A stretch of DNA of 64,000 bases, from assembly GCA_949317995.1 (NCBI GenBank), contig OX439036.1, positions 8,102,356-8,166,355 on the forward strand, written 5' to 3'. Shown here in pieces: positions 22,431 through 30,023 of the stretch (position 1 is its first letter; every line of letters begins with the position of its first letter). The notes below the pieces were generated by a model. It had not been told where the DNA came from and did no database searches. It saw nothing but the letters and a program-made list of their open reading frames with translations. A program made the translations under genes and the position numbers. This DNA comes from Acholoe squamosa (lineage: Eukaryota; Annelida; Polychaeta; Phyllodocida; Polynoidae).

Positions 22431-24442
22431 CCACACACATCAAGGCCTTATCAGTCAAGCTGGCAGAACAACACACAAAGACCTTACGTAGTCAGGGGCC
22501 TGTTGAAGAGGTCTCCCTCCCACCAAGATCTAGGAGGCCCGCAGGAGGCAAACCAGCCTCCAATACAACAGACCCACACTCAGTAGACCCCACACCACCC
22601 ACCCTGTCTACTCAGGGAACAACCAGTTCTCAGGGATCCAACATTTCCCAGGGATCTCTACAGGACGCCCAACTCACGCTATCTACCTCAGGGGAAGAAG
22701 GATCTGCCTCAGGGGGTGGATCCACACCCTCATCTAGATCCTCCACCCCAGCTCCAGCCTTTGACAGCCACTCCTCCAGAGACACCTCCCCCACACCCTC
22801 CATCATGGACACCGATGAAGGCCCCCAACCTAATCAGACAGCTGAGAAGATAAGGGCCTATGAGAAGGCCATCCAAGATGCAGTTACTGCCCTAGAGACC
22901 AACAAGTCCCAGCAGGAGGAAAGGGAGAGGATCCTCAACCAACAACTGGCAGAGAGGAATGCAGCAATAGATGCTCAACAGAAGGCCATGGAAGATCAGC
23001 GGAAGTCCCTAGAGAGACAACAACAACAGATAGCAGATCTCATGAAGATGGTATCATCCCAGACCCCACAACCTCACACACCTGCCATCACACCTGTTGT
23101 CACACCATCTGCCTCTGGATCCAAAGATGACATCATAATCTCCATGGTGTCCAACATGACCAAGCTCATAGACAATAAACAGCAGGACGACAGAAAGATC
23201 AGGATACATGAGGTAACAAAACCCAAAACCTTTTCACACCCATCACCACTCATGTCAACAGCATTATTCATTGATCACAAATTCCCAGAATATCTGAAGG
23301 ATAAGTACAAAGTGACAGACAGTGACACCATGGTAACATATTTACCCAAGTACCTCGAAGGACAAGCACTAGCTTGGTTTGAATCCTTCAGGGAGAGTGC
23401 CACACCTGATATGTTGACATGGACCAATGTAGTGAATAAATTAAAAGAGTATTTTGCTACTCGAGACAATATAATCTCAAGGACTGCACTCCGTGCACAA
23501 AAGATAGATGAACCTGTTCTAGACTATGCATGCCATCTCAGGAAAGTGTGTAATGCCCAACGCCAGAATGATGAAACCCTAAGCAAGGCATTTACCCAAG
23601 GCATGAGGCCCTGGATCTCTATAGCTCTTGAGAACAAGAAAATAGACTCTTTTGACCAAGCCCTAGACCTAGCCCTAGAGGTTGAGACCCAAGAGAGATC
23701 TAGGAAGGTAAGGGATGCAGAAACCAACCCACAGCCTACTAAGAAAAAGGTCCAGGAAATCAGCACTAGTTCAGATGAAGATGTTAACCTAATGTCTAGT
23801 GCCCATGTAAGGCAACAGGAGGCTAAGGTTGCATCAAGAGACCCTACCGGTAGATACAGAGGAAATAACTATGACCCCAACTACCAATCCAATAGAGGTA
23901 GAGGTAGAGGGGGCAACAACAACAACCGGGGGGGTCACAACAGTAGGAAAGACAACAGCTCTTCCAACTCCAACAATGGTAACTCTCCATACAGTGATAG
24001 GAGAGACAGAACCCCAAGTAATGGCAGATCCTATAATAATCAAGGATCCAACAGTAGGAGCCAGAGTCCACATAGGAACTACAACTCTGGATCCTACAAC
24101 AACAGTGGATCCTACAACAACAGCCAGGGGTCAAACAACTCTGGATCCTATAGTCAAGGATCCAACAGTAGGGGCCAGAGTCCACATAGGAACTACAACA
24201 GTGGATCCTACAACAACAATGGCGCCTACAACAATCAGAGATCCAACAACTCCGGTCAATACAGCAACTCTGGTCAATATAACCAGGGTTCCAACCCACG
24301 CCAGGAGGATTACAAACCTGACACAAGAGGTTACCAGGGGAACCAACAAAGTAACCCCCAAATACCACCTCATGTGATGGATCAAATCTCCAAACTCCTG
24401 GTGGCAAGCATCTCAACCACCCCACAGAACCAGGAAAACTAG
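22421..24442 (+). CDS. gag: Gag polyprotein of Ty3/gypsy element
   Basis: Structural capsid/nucleocapsid precursor. The frame opens at 22385 and reads from GTG 22421 (673 codons), but the first in-frame ATG is 22805 in good context (A at -3, G at +4), giving 545 residues; that ATG is the safer start. Numbered from 22421: residues about 1-128 Ser/Thr/Pro-rich; about 140-215 a Gln/Glu/Lys-rich coiled coil; about 270-430 the retrotransposon gag (capsid) domain with the typical AWFESF and DYACHLRKVC stretches; about 470-655 a disordered tail with RGRGRGG and Asn/Ser/Gly/Tyr/Gln repeats, two units of which contain SQSPHRNYNSGSYNN or a close variant. No CCHC zinc knuckle is visible, so RNA binding probably rests on the RG-rich tail. 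The frame ends at TAG 24440-24442 and pol follows in the -1 frame. Long open frames on the other strand here are by-products of the repetitive tail. Confidence 0.92.
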   Translation: MRSTTHIKALSVKLAEQHTKTLRSQGPVEEVSLPPRSRRPAGGKPASNTTDPHSVDPTPPTLSTQGTTSSQGSNISQGSLQDAQLTLSTSGEEGSASGGGSTPSSRSSTPAPAFDSHSSRDTSPTPSIMDTDEGPQPNQTAEKIRAYEKAIQDAVTALETNKSQQEERERILNQQLAERNAAIDAQQKAMEDQRKSLERQQQQIADLMKMVSSQTPQPHTPAITPVVTPSASGSKDDIIISMVSNMTKLIDNKQQDDRKIRIHEVTKPKTFSHPSPLMSTALFIDHKFPEYLKDKYKVTDSDTMVTYLPKYLEGQALAWFESFRESATPDMLTWTNVVNKLKEYFATRDNIISRTALRAQKIDEPVLDYACHLRKVCNAQRQNDETLSKAFTQGMRPWISIALENKKIDSFDQALDLALEVETQERSRKVRDAETNPQPTKKKVQEISTSSDEDVNLMSSAHVRQQEAKVASRDPTGRYRGNNYDPNYQSNRGRGRGGNNNNRGGHNSRKDNSSSNSNNGNSPYSDRRDRTPSNGRSYNNQGSNSRSQSPHRNYNSGSYNNSGSYNNSQGSNNSGSYSQGSNSRGQSPHRNYNSGSYNNNGAYNNQRSNNSGQYSNSGQYNQGSNPRQEDYKPDTRGYQGNQQSNPQIPPHVMDQISKLLVASISTTPQNQEN

Positions 24443-24478
24443 GATGTCACAGTGCCGATGGGCCAGTGCACTGTGACA
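24433..24478 (+). promoter_or_regulatory. gag-pol -1 ribosomal frameshift element
   Basis: Slippery heptamer G-GAA-AAC (24433-24439, gag frame) lies immediately before the gag stop. After a 5-nt spacer comes a perfect 11-bp inverted repeat: TGTCACAGTGC at 24445-24455 pairs with GCACTGTGACA at 24468-24478 around a 12-nt loop. Pol is open in exactly the -1 frame through this point. Heptamer, spacer and stem match the layout of retroviral -1 frameshift signals. The first triplet GGA is not three identical bases, so the P-site slip would be imperfect; the A-site slip AAC to AAA is standard. Confidence 0.8.
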
Positions 24479-27400
24479 CCCCAAATACAAACAATCAATC
24501 AGGATTAACAAAGATCCAACCAGAGACAATTGCTAGTGCAAATCTACCATCTAACAGACAGAGACGTCCATCAGTGATACACATCACCCCACCAGATTCA
24601 TCATCAAAGGATACAGGTGAGAGTACCAAGCTTTCTATTGTACTTCTTCAAAATGGCTGTATCAATGCAAATCTATATGATGTTTCAGATGTACAATGTT
24701 TGGTTGATACAGGTGCTACTATCACCTGTGTCAGACAATCATTCCTCATGGATCTCCAAAAGAGATTCCATATCCAACTGAGGAAATCTAAAATCAACAT
24801 CCACTTGGCAGATGGATCGGTGTGTCATGTTAGACATTCAGCTATGCTGAACTTTAGAATCCAAGGTGTCAGATTCCAATACCAATTTGCTGTAATTCCC
24901 AACCTCACACAGCCCATTGTACTCGGCACAGATTTCTTAAGCACTACAAAATCTCAAATTGAATTTAATGTTGATCCTGAACAAATTCTCAAACCCATTA
25001 GGGCAGTGAGGGATTTTACCATCCCTCCATTCTCTGAACTTGCAGTATTGGGTAAAGTAACATCTACTCAATCACTGCAAGGCAAAACTGGAGTAGTAGA
25101 TAACCTCCAAAGAAATAACAATGCCCCATATCTAGTTCAAAGGGCAGCAGTAACCCCCAGGGAAAATAACAAACATCCCCTAGTGTTACTCAACACCAGC
25201 AGGCGCCCACATAAAATCAAAAAGGGTGCCATCATAGCTCTATTTCAGGAAGTCAAGGAATCTGATTTAGAAAAACCCCAACAGGTGTCAGACACTACCA
25301 CACACACTGATCAATCCATCTCAGCCATACGGCCTGAGGATGTAACTCAATGCAGTGACACAGACTCAGACTGTGAGTCCACATATTCTGACCCTGAACC
25401 CAACTCAATCAGACTCTCTGAAATAGCTGCTATACATAGTGAGGCACATGACCTCGAGCCAGAATTGGAAGAGAATGTTCCACCAAAATCTGTGCTCACA
25501 TCCAAAGATCAGCATGATAGATTAAAATCACTGCTGACCAAGTATGATGATGTATTCGTAGGAAAAGATGGAGACATTGGTGCCACACACCTGTATACAC
25601 ACTCAATACATGTAAAACCTGAGGCAGTACCATGTCATTTCCTACCATATAGACAAACACCAGAAAAACAGGCCGCAATAGGGGAAGAGTGTGAAAGGCT
25701 AGTACAACAGGGCATTCTGAGAGAATGTGCCGAGGGCCCCTGGGCCTCCAGATCCTTTTTAGTACAAAAATCATCGGGAGGCCATCGGCTCGTCACAGAT
25801 TTTCGTTATTTGAACCAGAACACGATAAATCAAGCCTTATCTACACCCCGGGCCGATGACACTCTAGACATGATAGGGTCACTCAGACCAAGAGTATTCA
25901 GTAAGCTAGATGCCCAACAGGGATTTTTTCAAATTCCTATCAGACAGGAGGATCAGCATAAAACCGCATTCATAGCAAATGACAAAAAATATGTCTATGA
26001 AAGGATGCCGATGGGTTTAGCGACGGCACCGGCGGGATTCTGCCATCTAGTCACATTAATTCTGAACAAACTCAAGTACAAATGTGCCCTACCATACCTA
26101 GATGACATATTGGTATTATCACCATCAATCGAACAACACTTCCATGACCTGGAAGATGTGTTCAACAGCCTAAGAGTTGGTAAACTCAAACTGAAGAAAT
26201 CAAAATGTGAATACTTCATAGACAGAATAGACTTCTTGGGAATGAGAGTCACACCCATGGGACTACAACCATCTCCCACAAAGGTGGAGTCAATCAAAAC
26301 CTTCCCAACACCAAAATCAGTCAAAAATGTCCGATCCTTCACAGGCCTATGCCAATACTTCAAAAAGTTTATCAAAGGTTATGCCCAAATTGCTAGACCA
26401 TTGTATGATCTACAGACACATCTCAAAGCATTTGTCTGGACAGAAGAGGCAGATAATGCTTTCAAAACATTAAAGCATGCCCTCTGTACCAATGCTCTTC
26501 TCAGATATCCAAACTATGAGAAAGAGTTCAGTTTGGCAACTGATGCTTCCAATGTGAGTTTAGGAGCTGTACTCTCACAGAGAGATAATGAAGGAGTGCT
26601 CAGACCAGTAGCCTTTGCAGGTAGAACCCTCTCAAAACATGAGAGAAATTACAATACCACAGAGAGAGAACTACTGGGAGTAGTGTATGGAGTATTACAC
26701 TTCAGACACTATCTAGAGACCAGACACTTCCAACTATACACAGACCATGCAGCCCTAATCCCACTATTAACCAATACAGGACTCACACATAGATGGGCCA
26801 GATGGGCTCTAGACATACAACAATTTTCATTCACCATCCAACACGTGAAAGGTGATGATAACACACCACCAGATGCTATGTCTAGAAGAGAATACCCAGA
26901 TTCTGGACCCATGACTAACCCTCCACCCCCACCAAGGAGAGTTAGAGCAGCCAGTAGAACCAAGTTTGCAAAAGTAACAAAGAAAGTACCATTCAAAAGG
27001 GATGATCCACCCAACACCATTGAAAGGCCAGAGACACCCATTAGGGGTATCTTGAAGCAATCTACACACTATGTGTTTTGCCACTGTGAGAGAGAATACT
27101 CACAACTCTTTCCAGATAATGACTTCGAGCCTATTGAATTCTCATCACTCAATCAGATAGTGAAGGCAACTCCTAAGGAGCCACCCTTCACCCCACCTGA
27201 CTCAGATGATGAAGATCCAGAAGACACAATATATGCTATTACTCAAGCAACTTCTAAATCAGTCAGATTCTTTGAACCAATGCAGGGAGAGGAAACACCA
27301 AACCATTTGTGTCCTATGACCACACGCTCAAAGACTAGAGAAATGATTCAGGAGGGCACACCAAAACCCCCCACACAATCACAAACTATTCTAAATGAGA

Positions 27401-29196
27401 AAAAGGTCACAGGAAACAAACCTACCAAAACCCCACCTGCCAGGAAAAATGTCACAAAAGACACTGCATCTACTAAATCAAAGAACTCTGAGACAAAGAA
27501 GATTGACAAAAAGCAAATTGTGCCTTTAAAGAAAAAGGTTGCCACTCCCATCAAGGCGAGAATAGGCCCTCCAAAGGAGCCTACACACCAAAACAAGAGT
27601 GACACACCCCAACAAAAGGCACAAGATAGGCCAATAGTCGATGAAAAAGAAAAAGAAAGAGACAGAATAAAACAACATGTGCTAGATATAAATCAACTAC
27701 TGGATCAGATTCCCGACACATCCATCTCAGGTACAAACCTTGGCTTGGAACAAAGGAAAGACAAGGACCTATTGCCCCTCATACAGTATCTTGAGGATGG
27801 AACCTTGCCTGCACCAAAAGCACAAGGAAATAGAATCATCAACCAAGGCCAGACATACACCTTGGTAAATGGTACATTAGTCCATATATGCCCCATAAAT
27901 TGGAGAAAAACCAATACTGTACCACTTCAAATTGTTATACCACAGCAATGGGTAACAAGTACACTACAGTATTTCCATGACTCACCTACTGGCGGCCATC
28001 TTGGTTCAAGTAGGATGCTGTCAGCACTCCGACCTAGGGTATATTGGAAGTCTATGCTAGCAGACACAACAAAATATGTTTCCACCTGCCACACATGCCT
28101 CACAGCAAAAAGGCAAGTACACTCACACAAAACACCAATGACAGTGAGAGAGTACATGACTTCACCAATGAAGTTCCTAAACCTAGACGCGGTGGGACCA
28201 CTTCCCACAACTGCCAGGGGAAACAAACATATACAAGTCTGCATAGATTATGCTACCAGATATGCAACAGCTTGGGCTACTACTGACTTAAAAGCTGAGA
28301 CAACAGCAGCAGAGTTCTACAAGAATATAATTTGTCATCATGGAACACCAGCCACTCTTCAAACAGACAATGGGACATGTTATACAGGTGCAAAGTTCAC
28401 AAAGTTAACTAAACACCTCAAGATCAAACATAAATTCTCCTCACCATACAGGCCACAATCAAATGGGCTTGTAGAGAGATTCAATGCTAGCATAGGCACA
28501 GCGCTCAGAGCATTCTGCTCAAAGCACCAAAACAATTGGGATTCATTTATTGAACCCATAACCTTTGCATTAAACAACACCGAATCCCAAACCACAGGAT
28601 TCACCCCTTTCTTCCTACTCCATGGAAGAAACCCAGCCACCCCAATGGACTTAGGGCTGGGAATACAGGAAGACATATCCACAGTAGCAGACCATGTAGC
28701 TAACATGATAACAAATCAAGATACCTCTAGGAGGACAGCTATAGAAAGGGTCGCCAAGCTACAAAAGGAAAGAAAGGATAGATATGATAAGAAACTTACA
28801 CCACAGGAAATCAAGGTCACCGACATGGTGTACCTTAACATACCAAGAATCCTGACCAACACAGAGTGTAAGAAACTTCAACCCCTTTTTATGGGACCAT
28901 ATGTTGTAGTAGATAGACCTAGTTTGACAAGTGCCAAACTCAAAAACTTGGACACCAATCTATTGGTGGCCAGACCAGTGCACATAGACAGACTGAAAAA
29001 GGTTATGGCTGTCAGAAACAATGAATTTGCACACAGGCTTATTCCACATGAGGCCAAATACTACAGCAAAATTGTAAGGAACAAAAATGATATCACCCTT
29101 ACAAGAGAAACCACAGGCATAGGCCCTATCAGGCCTAGGCCTGCACACCACATACTAAGGAAGACATCTAGGTGTGGTGCAGTTTCAAGAAATTAG
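24439..29196 (+). CDS. pol: Pol polyprotein: protease, RT, RNase H, integrase
   Basis: Made as Gag-Pol by -1 frameshifting; it has no usable ATG of its own near its start. Numbering from 24439 (1585 residues): aspartic protease with DTGA at 90-93; reverse transcriptase about 395-590 with YLDD at 553-556; RNase H about 690-810 with ATDAS (Asp702) and TDHA (Asp769); an unusual low-complexity Lys/Pro/Thr-rich tether about 815-1150; integrase with HHCC finger His1180, His1187, Cys1217, Cys1220 and catalytic Asp1250, Asp1310, Glu1346 (35 residues between the last two); GPY/F module near 1486-1488. It copies the genomic RNA into DNA and inserts it. All catalytic residues are present and no stop interrupts the frame. 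The C-terminus beyond GPY/F is basic. Assignment to Ty3/gypsy rests on domain order RT-RH-INT plus GPY/F. Confidence 0.96.
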   Translation, partial: LGCHSADGPVHCDTPNTNNQSGLTKIQPETIASANLPSNRQRRPSVIHITPPDSSSKDTGESTKLSIVLLQNGCINANLYDVSDVQCLVDTGATITCVRQSFLMDLQKRFHIQLRKSKINIHLADGSVCHVRHSAMLNFRIQGVRFQYQFAVIPNLTQPIVLGTDFLSTTKSQIEFNVDPEQILKPIRAVRDFTIPPFSELAVLGKVTSTQSLQGKTGVVDNLQRNNNAPYLVQRAAVTPRENNKHPLVLLNTSRRPHKIKKGAIIALFQEVKESDLEKPQQVSDTTTHTDQSISAIRPEDVTQCSDTDSDCESTYSDPEPNSIRLSEIAAIHSEAHDLEPELEENVPPKSVLTSKDQHDRLKSLLTKYDDVFVGKDGDIGATHLYTHSIHVKPEAVPCHFLPYRQTPEKQAAIGEECERLVQQGILRECAEGPWASRSFLVQKSSGGHRLVTDFRYLNQNTINQALSTPRADDTLDMIGSLRPRVFSKLDAQQGFFQIPIRQEDQHKTAFIANDKKYVYERMPMGLATAPAGFCHLVTLILNKLKYKCALPYLDDILVLSPSIEQHFHDLEDVFNSLRVGKLKLKKSKCEYFIDRIDFLGMRVTPMGLQPSPTKVESIKTFPTPKSVKNVRSFTGLCQYFKKFIKGYAQIARPLYDLQTHLKAFVWTEEADNAFKTLKHALCTNALLRYPNYEKEFSLATDASNVSLGAVLSQRDNEGVLRPVAFAGRTLSKHERNYNTTERELLGVVYGVLHFRHYLETRHFQLYTDHAALIPLLTNTGLTHRWARWALDIQQFSFTIQHVKGDDNTPPDAMSRREYPDSGPMTNPPPPPRRVRAASRTKFAKVTKKVPFKRDDPPNTIERPETPIRGILKQSTHYVFCHCEREYSQLFPDNDFEPIEFSSLNQIVKATPKEPPFTPPDSDDEDPEDTIYAITQATSKSVRFFEPMQGEETPNHLCPMTTRSKTREMIQEGTPKPPTQSQTILNEKKVTGNKPTKTPPARKNVTKDTASTKSKNSETKKIDKKQIVPLKKKVATPIKARIGPPKEPTHQNKSDTPQQKAQDRPIVDEKEKERDRIKQHVLDINQLLDQIPDTSISGTNLGLEQRKDKDLLPLIQYLEDGTLPAPKAQGNRIINQGQTYTLVNGTLVHICPINWRKTNTVPLQIVIPQQWVTSTLQYFHDSPTGGHLGSSRMLSALRPRVYWKSMLADTTKYVSTCHTCLTAKRQVHSHKTPMTVREYMTSPMKFLNLDAVGPLPTTARGNKHIQVCIDYATRYATAWATTDLKAETTAAEFYKNIICHHGTPATLQTDNGTCYTGAKFTKLTKHLKIKHKFSSPYRPQSNGLVERFNASIGTALRAFCSKHQNNWDSFIEPITFALNNTESQTTGFTPFFLLHGRNPATPMDLGLGIQEDISTVADHVANMITNQDTSRRTAIERVAKLQKERKDRYDKKLTPQEIKVTDMVYLNIPRILTNTECKKLQPLFMGPYVVVDRPSLTSAKLKNLDTNLLVARPVHIDRLKKVMAVRNNEFAHRLIPHEAKYYSKIVRNKNDITLTRETTGIGPIRPRPAHHILRKTSRCGAVSRN

Positions 29197-30023
29197 AAAC
29201 AAGATTGAGATACCAAAAGACATAAGATTTTCAAAATGTATTACAAATTCTCTTCATCCACACATAAGACATGTGTGACTGATAATGAATTACTATGTAT
29301 ATGAAGCCAATCAAATTTGTAAATATATCAGTAGGTTATTGCCTCTGAAAGGGTCAAAGACTGGGACCCCCCAAGTAAAGCAGACATGAAGTCTAAGAAG
29401 AGTAAGGGTAACACAATGGAGTGTCTAAAGCCTAATCCCCACATGAAAGAGCGCGCTATGCCAACACAGCAGTCTATAGAGATCAATTGACCTTATAAGC
29501 TACACTCAGACAAGTGTCTAGACGGTCATAAACGGCTGTCCTGGATGACAGGAGGAGCTAATTACCAGTACACAGAGTACACAATAGACCCCCACAGTTG
29601 CAGACACTGGAGATCAAGGCCTTGACTCCAGAGAAACAATACCAGGCCCACAATGGATGTGGGTAGGGTAGGCTACATAAGAAGCACTGTGGACCATAGC
29701 CCACCATCAGTCTTCATCCAGCTGCAGTCTGGAACACAAGTCTACAGGACCCCACTTGGGAATTAGCCAGCCCACTTCTCCATGAGGAGAGACTGCACTA
29801 GGATAAAGAACACACCTACTTCACCTTTCAACCTGACCTTACCATTTACTGGTCAATCTCTATAGACTCACCGGACATATTGCCAAGACAGCTCAATCTT
29901 GCAAAGGTACAGTTTGAACCACTTCATTTAAAAGTGTTACACCATACACTTAGACTTTACCAGCACCAAATCACTACAAATTTGACAAGACTTTAAACAG
30001 CAAACTTGCTTTACACAAGCACC
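29197..30023 (+). other. pol-env intergenic region
   Basis: 827 bases without a coding frame. In related elements env is made from a spliced subgenomic RNA. A pyrimidine-rich stretch ending TCTCTATAG (AG at 29864-29865) is one possible 3' splice site upstream of env; no donor was identified with confidence. Confidence 0.4.

Noticed and set aside
23844..24425. Long minus-strand and alternative plus-strand ORFs across the gag tail
   Set aside because: They arise from the Asn/Ser/Gly-rich repetitive codons of gag and have no domain features or start context of their own.
24466..24468. Independent start of pol at 24466
   Set aside because: The codon is GTG inside the frameshift hairpin arm. The frame is open further upstream and the frameshift signal explains expression better.
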